Part shown: one piece after another, positions 1-10,527 of the stretch
Layout: every line of letters begins with the position of its first letter
Numbering within the stretch: position 1 is the first letter of the stretch
Assembly (NCBI GenBank): GCA_036426205.1
Contig: WSYH01000659.1
Coordinates: 114,188-178,187, forward strand
Origin: Ascaphus truei
Lineage: Eukaryota > Chordata > Amphibia > Anura > Ascaphidae
Length of the DNA: 64,000 bases
Direction of reading: 5' to 3'
Translations under genes and position numbers: made by a program
The notes under the pieces: model-generated
What the model saw: only the letters and a program-made list of their open reading frames with translations
Database searches by the model: none
Told to the model about the DNA's origin: nothing

Positions 1-1283
1 GAAATGTCCTGATGTTTGGGACAGGGGACATGTCCCGATGTTTGGGACAGGGAAAATGTTCCGATGTCTGGGACAGAGGAAATGTCCTGATGTTTGGGAC
101 AGAGGAAATGTCCCGATGTTTGGGATAGGGGAAATGTCCCGATGTTTGGGACAGGGGAAATGTCCCGATGTTTGGGACAGGGGAAATGTCCCGATGTTTG
201 GGACAGGGGAAATGTCCCGATGTTTGGGACAGGGGGAAATGTCCCGATGTTTGGGACAGGGGAAATGTCCCGATGTTTGGGACAGGGGAAATGTCCCGAT
301 GTTTGGGACAGGGGAAATTCCCATGTTTGGGACAGGGGAAATGTCTCGATGTTTGGGACAGGGAATGTCCCAAGTTTGGGACAGGGGAAATGTCCAGATG
401 TTTGGGGACAGGGAAATGTCCGATGTTTGGGACGGGGAATGTCCCGATGTTTGGGACAGAGGAATGTCCGATGTTTGGGACGACAGAGGAAATGCCCAGA
501 TGTGTTGGGACAGAGGAAATGTCTGATGTTTGGGAAGCAGGAACATGCCGATTTTGGGACAGGGGAAAGTCCGATGTGTGGGACAGGGAAAAGTCGAGTT
601 GGACAGGGGAAATGTCCCGATGTTGGGACAGGGGACATGTCCCGAGTTTGGGACAGGGGAAAAGGTCCCGCGATGTTTGGGACAGGGGAAATGTCCCGAT
701 GTTTGGGACAGGGGGGAAAGTCCGATGTTTGGGACAGGGGAAATGCCGATGTTTGGGACAGGGGAAATGTCCGATGTTTGGACAGGGGAATGTCCCGATG
801 TTTGGGACGGGAAATGTCCCGTGTTGGGACAGGGGAAATGTCCCGATGTTCGGACAGGGGAAATGTCCCGATGTTTGGGACAGGGGAAATGTTCCGATGT
901 TTGGGCAGGGGGAAAGTCCCGATGTTTGGGACAGGGAATGTCCCGATGTTTGGGACAGGGGGAAATGTCCCGAGTGGGGACAGGGGAAATGTCCCGATGT
1001 TTGGGACCGGGGAAATGTCCGATGTTTGGGACAGGGGAAATGTCCGAGTGTTTGGGACAGGGGGGAAATGTCCCGATGTTTGGGACAGGGGAATGTCCCG
1101 ATGTTTGGGACAGGGGAATGTCCCGATGTTTGGGACAGGGATATGTCCCGATGTTTGGGACAGGGGAAATGTCCCGATGTTTGGGACCGGGGACATGTCC
1201 CGATGTTTGGGACAGGGAAATGTCCCGATGTTTGGGACAGGGAAATGTCCCGATGTTTGGGACAGGGAAATGTCCCGATGTTT
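1..1283. repeat. 26-bp minisatellite, about 48 units
   Basis: This is a tandem array of a 26-bp unit (AAATGTCCCGATGTTTGGGA plus CAGGGG) that begins before the window. Each unit contains a short inverted repeat, TGTCCC-N7-GGGACA, so each can form a 6-bp hairpin. Units are nearly identical around 130-350 and 1000-1280. Between about 360 and 1000 they are ragged, with 1-4 base indels. Because 26 is not a multiple of 3, every frame reads through as a 26-residue repeat, which gives spurious open frames of up to 398 codons on the plus strand. I see no sign that it encodes protein. Confidence 0.97.
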
Positions 1284-1526
1284 TACATGAGTTTAGATGT
1301 CTGTCCGGAATGTCCAACTACTTAGATGCCCAGAGGGAGGACAGAGAAGAGAGAGAGAGAACGAGAGGCAGGTCACCTCTCACGCTCAATGGTGACTGGT
1401 GGAGAAATGGGTATGTGTTTCATTGGATTGTAATAGTGCTGATCGGGGCACTGTCTCACGGAAACTGTCACTGAAGTTAAAAGGCGTTTCTGTACGATAG
1501 TGCTCTTTGGCATTATGCATGTATGC

Positions 1527-1665
1527 ATATTTGTATTGATATAGCACCCACAGTGTACTCAGCGCTTTACTAAAGAGACAGGAAATGATAATACAATAAA
1601 TGCAAGAAACAACATCAGGAATAGGAAAAGTCAGTCCCTGCCCCGGAGAGCTTACAATCTAAGTG
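1527..1665 (-). mobile_element. SINE/LINE tail fragment (L2/MIR-type)
   Basis: The right end carries the complement of the tail ATTGTAAGCTCTCCGGGGCA, and the left end reads TATTGATATAGCACCC, the complement of a tail ending in a 'gcgctatata' motif. The same tail occurs in many other places in the window. It resembles the 3' tail shared by L2 LINEs and CORE-SINEs. No tRNA-like head is visible, so this copy looks 5'-truncated. Confidence 0.6.
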
Positions 1666-1682
1666 GAATGTTGGGAGAGTAA

Positions 1683-2002
1683 GGCCTCGTCCATGGTAAG
1701 TGCTTGCTTGCTGAAGCGTGCTGAGGGGCGCTGCCGCTCAGCACTGAGCCCCTACAGCCGCAACTAAAGCGGCTTTAGTAGGGGCTCACCTACGCTTCCG
1801 CAAGCGCGCGGAAGCGCAGGTCTTAGCAGATTTTAAAAAGCCCCCGCTTGCCGGAGCGCAGGGCCGGTCACGCGCCACTGGCCCGCCACCGGCCCGCCCC
1901 CTGACGGCGCGCAGGGCAAGCAACCGCAAGGCCAGGGAAAGCACCCGCTTTCCCTGAGCCTCAGCGCGCCTCAGCACGCCAGCGGGGAGCCTGGCCGAGG
2001 CC
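1683..2002. mobile_element. Harbinger-like MITE, 320 bp
   Basis: The terminal inverted repeats are GGCCTCGTCCATGG at the left and CCTGGCCGAGGCC at the right. The flanks are TAA (1680-1682) and TTA (2003-2005), consistent with a 3-bp TWA target duplication that has one change. The interior is very GC-rich and has its own inverted pairs (for example around CCCCTACAGCCGC and GCGGCTTTAGTAGGGG). It shares termini with MITEs at 6.9, 25.5 and 28.5-29.2 kb. It has no coding capacity, so it would need a transposase in trans. The PIF/Harbinger assignment is inferred from the TWA target and the GGCC ends. Confidence 0.65.
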
Positions 2003-2029
2003 TTACAGAGACAGCAGGTGAGGGAATAA

Positions 2030-2222
2030 GTGCAGTATGTGGCAGTGCCTGGCCTTGATGGTGGGTAAGTGCAGTAGATGGCAGTGCCTGGCCTTGATGG
2101 TGGGTAAGTGCAGTAGATGGCAGTGTCTTGCCTTGATGGTGGGTAAGTGCAGTAGATGGCAGTGCCTGGCCTTGATGGTGGGTAAGTGCAGTAGATGGCA
2201 GTGCTTGGTCACAATGGTTGGG
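2030..2222. repeat. 39-bp minisatellite, about 5 units
   Basis: The unit runs TGGCAGTGCCTGGCCTTGAT then GGTGGGTAAGTGCAGTAGA. The period is 39 bp, that is 13 codons, so short open frames on both strands repeat a 13-residue motif. Each unit carries GGGTAAGT, a good match to a 5' splice-site consensus, on the plus strand. It abuts the MITE ending at 2002. Confidence 0.93.
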
Positions 2223-3100
2223 TAGGAGCGACTCTGGGTGTGGGACAGTAGCAATGAGTCTGAGCTATTGGGATGCTTATGAAAGACTTCTAGAGATGAT
2301 AACTCCAGTTTGGTGCTATAACCCCTGATGTGCACAGACATGCCAACGGTTGTTGACGTCCCGCGGGCAGCCCTGACTGGGGTACACTCTCAGTGCTCTG
2401 TAGAATTTGCTGTATTACAGAATGGCATGTGTTTTATCCCTGATACATCAGCATTTTCCCACTGATATGCTTTTTTTTTTTGGTCCCCAAATGTCTCTAA
2501 TTTTAGTCCTCGGAGGGTTGACACCCCAGGGTTATGCCGATGTTTTTAAAACATGCTTCTGCTTCAGCACTTTATGGGGGCAATGAGGCATCCAGTAATG
2601 CCTCCGCAAAGCACCCTCTCCCCGGCACCGCACAGGTTAACCAATCCCACTTCCCAAAGCCAGCCTTTCCCAGGTTTTGTCACGTAATTAATCCTCGCTC
2701 AAATAAACGGACTTATTAAAATTCCATTAGTCCGACAGCTCGCAAATAAAGCCTCCTGCCGATTTAGGCAATTTCTTTTTAACCGGCTCGTACTTTGCAA
2801 ATGATGTGGGCTTTAATGTCATTGCGTTGGCTGCTACATGTTCCCGTCACCTTCGTAGCAGCTTTGTTTGCAGACACTTGGACGGATCCTACATCGTCCG
2901 GGCCCCGGGGGGGGGGGGGGGGGGGGGGGGGAGAAGAAGCTAGAACCAAACCGGATCAGATCGTCCCAGCGCGACTCGCAGCAAAGTGCGGCAGGGATTT
3001 ACGTCCAAAGTGCGGGGAGCATGTGCAGGACCATACTCCATACTAATGTATACTCCGTCCCACAGTGAGCAGCCACTTTACCTTTTGTTTCAACATTGTG
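2223..3100. other. Unassigned stretch with poly(G)
   Basis: I recognise no gene or repeat family here. A T-run lies at 2470-2480 and an uninterrupted G-run of about 22 at 2910-2931. Short open frames around 2534-3068 show no homology that I recognise. Confidence 0.5.
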
Positions 3101-3103
3101 CTT

Positions 3104-3206
3104 TATTCCCTCTAGAGTGTAAGCTCTCCGGATCAGGGTCTCATAACCTTCTGTATCTGTTTGCGCTTTTCTGTCCTTATTCAGTATGTCACTTTGTTTA
3201 AGTAAT
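3104..3206 (+). mobile_element. L2/SINE-type 3' tail fragment
   Basis: It begins with TCCCTCTAGAGTGTAAGCTC and continues through a 'gatcagggtctc' block, then a T-rich section to AATAATAATAA. The 'GTAAGCTC...CAGGG' core matches tails at 20.4 and 34.1 kb. Confidence 0.5.
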
Positions 3207-3207
3207 A

Positions 3208-3420
3208 ATAATAATACGCTTTTCTCCCAATGGGACTCAGAGCGCGTCACAATCACAGCGCGCGGTGCGCAGCACATAGGAATGTTACAGGCACATTCCC
3301 TGCCCTGCAGAGCTTACAATCTATGTTGTTGGTGCCTGAGGCACAGGGGGATAAAGTGACTTAGAGTCACAAGGAGCCGACCCCGGGAATTGATCCAGGT
3401 TCCCCTGGCCCTCCTCCCAT
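3208..3420 (-). mobile_element. CORE-SINE (MIR-like), minus strand
   Basis: Read on the minus strand it has a B-box-like GGATCAATTCCCGG, a CORE-like block around 'tcactttatccccctgtgcctcaggcac', the tail ATTGTAAGCTCTGCAGGGCA and an ATTATT-type 3' end. This layout (tRNA-derived head, CORE, L2-type tail) matches the copies at 25.0 and 41.7 kb. It is diverged and not expected to be active. Confidence 0.7.
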
Positions 3421-3778
3421 TGTACCACGCCCCGGAATATGTAGGCGCTTTACAAATTAACGCTAAGAAGAATGTGCTTTACAAGGCATTGCTGTCCCCT
3501 CTGGCCAGGAAGGGGTTAACAAACGCCAGTTTATTGTCACCGCGCTGTCAGTCGACACGGAGCGATATAAAGGTATTCCCCAATCCCCAGGGACTATAAC
3601 ATTTACAGATGTATATTGCAGGAGTGATACCCCACGAGAAAATATGTTAATAATTACTGGGAGGTGACAGCAGCTGTCATTAGCCATAAATATGTCCCCT
3701 TAGCTCGTAGGCGCTTTAAATTGATGCTAAATGAATCATTTTGATAATATTTCTCATCATTGTATTAGATGTAGCAAA

Positions 3779-4355
3779 AGTAATCGCACCCGCTCACAGC
3801 GCAGAGCATTGCGGTATAACGCAGAATATCGCACCCGCTCACAGCGCAGAACATTGCGGTATAACGCAGAATATCGCACCCGCTCACAGCGCAGAACATT
3901 GCGGTATAACGCAGAATATCGCACCCGCTCACAGCGCAGAACATTGCGGTATAACGCAGAATATTGCACCCGCTCACAGCGCAGAGCATTGCGGTATAAC
4001 GCAGAATATCGCACCCGCTCACAGTGCAGAACATTGCGGTATAACGCAGAATATCGCACCCGCTCACAGTGCAGAACATTGCGGTATAACGCAGAATATC
4101 GCACCCGCTCACAGCGTAGAATACCTCGGTATAACGCAGAATATCACAGCAGTGATAATGCAGAATATTGCGATATAATGCAGACTATCACAGCAGTGAT
4201 AATGCAGAATATCGCACCCGCTCACAGCGCAGAATACCTCGGTATAACGCAGAATATCACAGCAGTGATAACGCAGAATATCGCACCCGCTCACAGCACA
4301 GAATACCTCGGTATAACGCAGAATATCACAGCAGTGATAACGCAGAATATTGCAA
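3779..4355. repeat. Compound minisatellite, 45-bp and 24-bp units
   Basis: The first part (to about 4105) has seven to eight 45-bp units, CGCACCCGCTCACAGCGCAG then AACATTGCGGTATAACGCAGAATAT. After 4105 the 45-bp unit, now with ATACCTCGG, alternates with a 24-bp unit, CACAGCAGTGATAACGCAGA plus ATAT. Both units end in CGCAGAATAT, so the 24-bp unit looks like a derivative that fused into a higher-order repeat. The 45-bp period equals 15 codons, giving repetitive open frames in several frames that I regard as spurious. Confidence 0.93.
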
Positions 4356-4536
4356 TATGATGTCTCTAATCTCTAATCTACTAATACGTTGTTCTGGTTA
4401 ACCTTTGGCCACTTTTCTTAATCCAGAGTATGCCTGGGACACATGCGGAGGACAGTCTGAACCTCCGAAATTTACTGGTTCCAGCCAAAACGGACAGGAA
4501 ATAGCCAAACAAAACCTGCAGAATTTGGTTTTAGAT

Positions 4537-4811
4537 CAGGGTTGCTCAACTCAAGCCTGCAAGTGCTACCAACAGGTCAGGTTTTCAGGATATCCCAGAT
4601 TCAGCACAGGTGGCTCAATCAGCCCCTGTTTTCAGCACAGGGGCCTCAATCAGTCCCTGCTTTTTCAGCACAGAGGGCTCAATCAGCCCCTGCTTCAGCA
4701 CAGGGGGCGCAATCAGTGGCTCAGTCTGATTGAGCCATCTGTGCTGAAGCAGGGATATCCTGCAAATCTGACCTGTTGGTGGCCTTTGAGGACTGGAGTT
4801 GCCGACCCCTG
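4537..4811. mobile_element. Palindromic hAT MITE with 8-bp TSD
   Basis: The element runs from CAGGGTTGCTCAACTC to GAGTTGCCGACCCCTG. It is flanked by a perfect 8-bp direct repeat TTTTAGAT at 4529-4536 and 4812-4819, diagnostic of hAT transposition. The arms carry the family signature CAACAGGTCAGGTTTTCAGG and its complement. The centre holds about four tandem copies of a 30-bp unit (TCAATCAGCCCCTGCTTCAG plus CACAGGGGGC). There is no coding capacity; open frames across it merely read the tandem units. Confidence 0.9.
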
Positions 4812-4819
4812 TTTTAGAT

Positions 4820-6235
4820 ATTTCTTTGGAGCAAAGCTGCCCCCAGGGAATTTCTCAGTTTGACATTGCTAAATTAAAACCGGGGCAAACAGCTGGTTTG
4901 GTTTGATTTTCATCTTCTTGCAAGGATAGAAGTTTAAGCCTTCTGGGCTTTGAGGATCACAGTCGTGCACCCAAGGGTGCCTGACTGCATTCAGGATTCT
5001 GCCCTTCTAAGTAATATATAGGTCTGTTACACTGCACACGTTTAATGGCTGCAGTATTGTTATTGTATCTCCTGCTCTGTGGGAATCTCTTAATACTGCA
5101 GATGAATGATTAGAGAAAAAAGAAAGCAGGAGTGTTACTTATCGAGCAGGCAGGGGAGCCCCAGGCACCAAAATGCCTCATTTAAAGGATTTTCATATAT
5201 ATATGTAACAGGGTATGTCTTTTCTGGCTATCTTTCCCCAACCTGTTATGTAAATCCTGCTAGCTGCATGCTGTAAGGGGTTAATCTGTGGGCCACCACA
5301 TTCCAGCTACTACCGTGGACCCTGCTGTGGCCCGTGGGCCCTACAACTGCCGGTCCTGTCTACTATGATGGTACCAACGGTCCCTGGCCTGGGATCCGTA
5401 CCTACCGACGTCTCAGAGGGTAAGTTGACTGCCCCAGGGGTGTCGGGTGTGAGTCCCCAGTTGACCACGGAGCAATGTAGCTCCATATGCATGGTCGCCC
5501 GGGCGACTGGCTCGCCCCGGCATCGCGTCCTGGCGGAGGATGTCCCCACCCGAGGAAGAAGAGGAACTCTACCGGGTGGAAGCTGTGGAGAAGAGCCCAC
5601 ACCTTACCTGCTGCCCGGAGAGGAGTTCCAGTTCCACCGCGTCCATCCTGGAGCCTGCGGAGGTTCCAAAACATCCTAGAAGCTCCGTGACCCCTGATGA
5701 CGTCGGTGCTGTTGCTGATCCTATGACGGAGAAGGAAGGAGTCGCTGTAAAGACTCTACTGGTCGCCGAACATGTGGAAGCAAACAATGTTCCTTACCTG
5801 CGGATGGGTGAGACTTCCCCTCTTTCCCTCCAACAGGAATCCGGAGTGGCCTAAACCGATGCGGAGCCACTAGGCGGAGCCCTGTTTGGAGAGTGGCCCG
5901 GTGACCTACTTCCGGTTCAACTGGAAGTGACGGACTCACTGGAGTCATTGAACTTGAGCCAGACCAGTGCTCTCGCGAGACTGTCGCAGGACATTGATGT
6001 CACAAAGATGGCGTCTGTAGCAGTCCATATTGTTTCTGACCCACCGCTGGCTCCCACAGTGGTGGAGTTGGAACTCTTACCGCCTGGAGCCCCTTGTTTT
6101 GTGGTACAATAGTGGACCACTGGTGGGAAAAAGGTATATTTTCCCCTGAAGAATCGGCTGAGGCTCTCCGTAAGAGAGAGGGAGAAATTTATCTGGGTGT
6201 CAGAACACTTAAGGGCCCTTCTATTCTGTACTGGG
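4820..6235. other. Unassigned, GC-rich in its second half
   Basis: I see no assignable repeat. From about 5300 to 6120 the base composition is GC-rich and balanced, with overlapping open frames of 60-105 codons on both strands (for example 5365-5679 and 5540-5854 plus). A TGTAACAGGG string at 5206 resembles an LTR start, but I found no partner. The stretch could be the remnant of an LTR-element internal region or unique DNA. I cannot distinguish these. Confidence 0.3.
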
Positions 6236-6239
6236 TTTT

Positions 6240-6535
6240 GTGAGGGGGTGGGGTTGTCCCGAGAAGGAGCAGTTATGATGAGAAAGGGCTGGGCTATGAT
6301 GTGAGGGGCAGAATTGTGATGTGAGGGGGTGGGGTTATGATGAGAAGGAGCTGGGTTATGATGTGAGGGGGCTGGGTTATTATGTGAGGGGATGGGGTTG
6401 CCCTAAGAAGGGGCTGGGTTATGATGTGAGGGGTGGGGTTGCCCTGAGAAGGGGCTGGGTTATGATGTGAGGGGGCAGGGTTGTCCAAGAAGGGGCTGCG
6501 TTATGATGTAAGGGGGCGGGGTTATGGCAAAATGT
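6240..6535. repeat. Degenerate G/T-rich minisatellite
   Basis: Phrases of the form GGGCTGGGTTATGATGTGAG and GGGGTTGCCCTGAGAAGGG recur about ten times with irregular spacing of about 22 or 45 bp. The minus strand reads as short repetitive frames rich in His, Asn, Pro and Thr that I treat as spurious. Confidence 0.8.
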
Positions 6536-6874
6536 GGTGGCATTATAATGCAATTGGGCAGACGAGACGCAAGGGGCGGAGTTTAGGACTTCTGACATAG
6601 TAACAAGACAACATATGTGTAGGGGAGTATATAATTTTCCTGGCTTTAAAGGTGGTAAAATCCCATAGGTAACCATGCGACATGGGTGTGAAAAAGAAGG
6701 CTGGCTAGTTATTTGAAATCTATTGGGAAAACTGATAAGTATAAGACAGCAATCCTGAACTACAAGATGGCGACCCCACTGAAGGCTCTTCTTGAATGTT
6801 AAAAGGGCATTACAACCTAGTGGCTCAATTATTATTTAACAAAATGTAATTAGTTTGTGTAATTAGCTTCCTTA

Positions 6875-7150
6875 GGCCTTGGCCATAGTGCCAATGTGTA
6901 TGTGCATAGTGCGCGTGAGTGGCAAGGCGACCGACGTGTGGCGAGACAGGCGAGTTCGTTTTTGTCGCGCGGTGTCCAAGTGACGTGAGCGGTTCGCCAA
7001 ATGAGGGCGAACCAGCTCCGTGACAACACGGCCGCTTCACCCCGACACGCCTCCCCGTCCCCTCTGCTGCAGGACAGAAATTTCTCCCGCTGCAGGCGAG
7101 CATGACGCCGCACGAACGGTCGCGCACACGCATTCACTATTGACAAGGCC
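6875..7150. mobile_element. Harbinger-like MITE, 276 bp, TTA TSD
   Basis: The termini are GGCCTTGGCCATAGTG and CACTATTGACAAGGCC, a 16-bp inverted repeat with two mismatches. Identical TTA trinucleotides flank the element (6872-6874 and 7151-7153), the TWA duplication typical of PIF/Harbinger. The interior motif GTGAGCGGTTCGCCAAATGA is shared with the MITEs at 29.0 and 61.7 kb. Minus-strand frames of about 100 codons cross it but have no recognisable homology. Confidence 0.78.
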
Positions 7151-7159
7151 TTAAAAAAA

Positions 7160-8425
7160 AAAATGTCTTCACCTTTTAAAGCCGCATATACACGTTTATC
7201 TCATAATGTTCGCATCTTGCCTCCCACTTTTTTTTTAAGTTGCTTTAATAGTTCAAATGTAGATTTTCTTAAGCTCCAGCTGCTGTAACTGATAGAAGGC
7301 TCCGGGGAGAACTTAATTTTAACCTGTACAAGTACACACGTGTGAAAATAGTAATCCAGTGAGAGATGTCTTCCCCCGTGAGAAAGCTGGTAATAACCTT
7401 TGCTATAGCAATAAGCTTGGGCAGTAAATACGCTTGATACAGTATGTTTTGTCCAAAATATTGAACTAAATGACCCATACTTATGAGAACAGAAAACATA
7501 TAAAAATAAACAAAATAATGCGTCATTGGATGTGCTTTGGGACTTCTTTGTTCACAGTTGGACACAGACAGACACCAGATTGGCTGAGTTAAGAGCCATA
7601 TTGTACACAGTGGCTCTCAGTGGAGAGAGGATGGTCCTCTGTTTACCTCCACAATGTCCCTTCTCCGAGTCCTCCAACTTGGCATCATTTTAGGCTTCTG
7701 AAGTTTCGTCAGCAACAACAGGCTCTATCGTTCCACCATCTGCAGAGCAGGATGGGAGGGGAAACCGCAAGTTCACACTAAGGCAGAGGCATTTGCATAA
7801 TCCCAACAGACTCCCATGGTGCACTGCAACCCGAGAATGGAAGAAGGAAACCAGCTGAAACTTCCAGGGATGTTAATTTGAAACATTATGAGGTGGCCCC
7901 AGCCCCCCGGAGCCTTGAAACGGCACACAAAAGAGGGTCTTTTCTTGTTTGCAAGGTGGTGACAGGGAGGGCCAGAGTGTATCCTGGGTAGTAGCCATGC
8001 GGAATATCATAAACACAACCACTTCACCACCAGAGGGACCAGCAACAAAATGGTGCTAACCACTGGGTATCATCCAATTGGTCGGTCGCAGGATAATATT
8101 ATCCGGGCCTTTTTGTTGGTTGTTCTTTTCTTGTCCATGATTACAATGGAGAGAAGGATCCCAATATGGAGGCGGCCATTTTAACTGTGAAGACGACAGC
8201 CTCCGGGGAAGTGAATGTAGATAAATCCACCGCCTCACAATTGGCACGATATCTGGCCACTTGTTAGAAGGGGTGGGGGGGGACAAATTACCTCACCGCT
8301 TGCAAAACTTTCATCGTAGGGTGCACCTCTGCAAATTCCTAACTCGTCCGGTTTCTCTGTGGCCACAACGCTAAGCAGATGCACGGATAGCGAAAGAAGG
8401 TCAACATAGCCGGGTGCTGAGAAGC
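7160..8425. other. No recognisable feature
   Basis: This is AT-balanced DNA without tandem repeats or family termini that I recognise. The open frames (7269-7565 minus, 8056-8286 minus) are short, without motifs, and look like chance. Confidence 0.4.
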
Positions 8426-8435
8426 GTATGTTTAA

Positions 8436-8857
8436 AGGAGTAATCCAAAGGGGCGATTTGTTTGTGCTTTTTTTAACATAGGGTTGAAGCTGGGGGTCTC
8501 TGGTGCTGAACCCCCTTTCATTTCAGCTCCGGGGACCCCCTGCATCTAGAGATATTGACCTCCGTAGGGGGTGCCGGTATCTCTCTGCGTTTTAAAAAAG
8601 GTCCGGCGTGACGCGGGCGAACAGGAAGCCGCACCTGATGACATCATGGCTTCCTATTGGCGCGGGAACTCGGAATCTCTGCCATTACGTGAACCCTGCT
8701 AACCGAACGGAGCGGCTACTGCAATCCTCTATGGAGGTACGTATCTCCGGAAGCAGGGGGTCTCCGGAGCTGAAATTAACGAGGTTCAGTTCCGGAGCCC
8801 CCCCCCCCCCCCCCTGCTTCAATCCATGTTTTAAAAAAATCAGCTTGGATTGCCTCT
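8436..8857. mobile_element. T2-like MITE (TTAA-bounded), 422 bp
   Basis: Both sides are flanked by TTAA (8432-8435 and 8858-8861). The termini AGGAGTAATCCAA and TTGGATTGCCTCT begin inverted repeats that continue for more than 50 bp, through the GATTGAAGC(A/T)GGGGG and CCGGAG(C/A)CCCC blocks. Together with TTAA the ends read TTAAAGGRG, like the TTAAAGGRR ends of Xenopus T2 MITEs. The centre has a second inverted pair, GAAGCC...GGCTTCCTATTGG. A C-run of about 18 (8800-8817) interrupts one copy of the ACCCCCTGCTTC block. Further copies lie at 18.2, 23.2, 48.6, 58.8, 59.2 and 61.1 kb. Confidence 0.78.
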
Positions 8858-8861
8858 TTAA

Positions 8862-10096
8862 AATGTTATGTTACGGTCAAAATAAGGCTTGTTGTATAGG
8901 GGCATATTGACTCAGTGGTGCTACACCAAGTGGTGCTTGAAGACAGCCCCTGGCTCCAACCCCTTGATCGAGCTGTTAGGGGTGTTACGGAGTAGCACTG
9001 TCTTTTTAAATAGATATTCCTTGCCCATTCCATAAAGCGTCTCCAATCCCCTCTGCTGGGAGCGGCAGAGATGAAAGCAGAGCCCCGGTTGAAGAGGTAA
9101 CGTTATAAACTGAAGCAATACAAATGTCTTACTGGGTGTGTTCCACTCGGCGATCTCCCGCTGTCTCCGTTAGCACACGGAAAGCTTCTGAAACCCCTCT
9201 TTGCAACATGTCGTCCAGGCCACACCAGAAGAAGGGGTTACGGTCTCAATTGAGTGTGCGGTGCAGAAATGTGTTCTGTGTTATATTCCCTGGAAGAACT
9301 GATGATATTTAGGATGAGTGAAAAATGAAGCTCAGGAAACCCCACTTTCTTCCCCGGTAATGAATGGATACCCAGGATGGCTTTAAAAAACCCTTCTTGT
9401 TTTCATGTCAGATCTGCAGTAGGCCAACTCTGGGTCCCTGTAGGATCAGGGCAGCGGAGTTATCAAAGGCACTTCCTCTACCAGCAAAGCTCCCCGGGTC
9501 AGCCAAAGTGCTGAAATGTAACCCTTTGAGATATGGGGGCTGGTACTAGAGGTGAGAGGGGGCTTTTAAAAAATATTTGTAGTGCTCCTATCCAAAAATA
9601 GTTCCAGCGCTCCTGATTTGAGAGACCCTACTCTTTCCCAGTCCCAGCACAGAGTAATGCAGAGTGAGGGGTTACAGTATGCGCTCGTTATTGTGAAGGT
9701 AGGGGCCCAGAGACCAGTATATTAAAGGTTGAGCCCCGTCTCTGGCCCCTAGATGGATGTATAGGATTGCCTGGACACCCATCTACCTGTGGCTCATGTG
9801 GCCAGCATGTGAAGTGTTAAAAGTGATAAGATGTACAGTCAAAGCAATGTATGTGGAGTAATGTTAAATGCATTTCCTTGGTTCCTGGGCATGCTAGGCT
9901 GGTAATACAATTAGTTTAGAGGTTCAAGATTAAATGGTGCTCGAGCCGTGGAGTGATCACATGCATAAATAGCAGTATTTCATTTATATATGTAGTCCGG
10001 GCTGCTTAGTAACGTATTAATAGGCTTATATAGTGTTGTAGTTTTCAGTAGTACGACGGAAAAAATGCCTAGTGAGACAAACCCAGCACTCACAAG
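8862..10096. other. No recognisable feature
   Basis: I found no family termini or tandem repeats. The short open frames (9124-9312, 9364-9549 plus) show no domain that I recognise. Confidence 0.4.
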
Positions 10097-10098
10097 TA

Positions 10099-10325
10099 CA
10101 GGCAGTCCTCAGTTATCCAACGGAATCCGTTCTGGAAGTGGCGTTGGATAGTGAAACCGTTGTAAAGTGAGTCCCATGTTAATCAGTGGCGGTGAGCGTT
10201 GGATAACGCAGTCAGGCGTCGGATAACGCATTCCGGCGTTGGATACCGGCCCATAGGGTTGCATTGTAAAGCGTTGGATATGCCGTTCGTTGTAAAGTGA
10301 AACCTTGGATAACGAGGACTGTCTG
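10099..10325. mobile_element. Tigger/pogo-like MITE, TA TSD
   Basis: The termini CAGGCAGTCCTCAGTTATCC and GGATAACGAGGACTGTCTG are inverted repeats flanked by TA on each side (10097-10098 and 10326-10327). The CAGKC-RTCCTCG type of terminus and TA duplication resemble the pogo/Tigger branch of Tc1/mariner. The interior is a series of diverged CGTTGGATAACGC phrases in alternating orientation. At 227 bp it is non-autonomous. Confidence 0.75.
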
Positions 10326-10449
10326 TATAGTAGTAAACCTTTCACAATTTTAGAGGAATAGTGCAGGACCATAACAATAAAAAGTGCCAGTACCTTTTTG
10401 TTTTCTTCTCAAGCCTTCCGTCCTTTATAGAGTCCAAGCCGGTCAAAGG

Positions 10450-10527
10450 TGTACTGGTCCGAGGCAACAAGAGTCCGGGGTAAAGAGATGTACTGATCCG
10501 AGGCAACGAGAGTCCGGGGTAAAGAGA
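10450..10527 (+). repeat. 39-bp tandem duplication
   Basis: Two copies of a 39-bp unit, TGTACTGRTCCGAGGCAACR then AGAGTCCGGGGTAAAGAGA, lie head to tail (10450-10488 and 10489-10527) with two differences. The second copy runs into the left arm of the inverted-repeat element. Confidence 0.9.

Noticed and set aside
38..1474. Overlapping plus-strand open frames of up to 398 codons
   Set aside because: They read the 26-bp minisatellite in all three frames with the same 26-residue period; no start context, domain or codon bias.
3779..4355. CRISPR-like regular repeats
   Set aside because: There are no unique spacers; units are contiguous, and the window is clearly eukaryotic.
3731..4360. Frames of up to 209 codons rich in Arg/Tyr
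   Set aside because: They read the 45-bp array (15 codons) and occur on both strands.
5206..6120. Possible LTR start and gag-like frames
   Set aside because: No second LTR, primer-binding site or recognisable gag/zinc-knuckle motif; the frames are short and on both strands.
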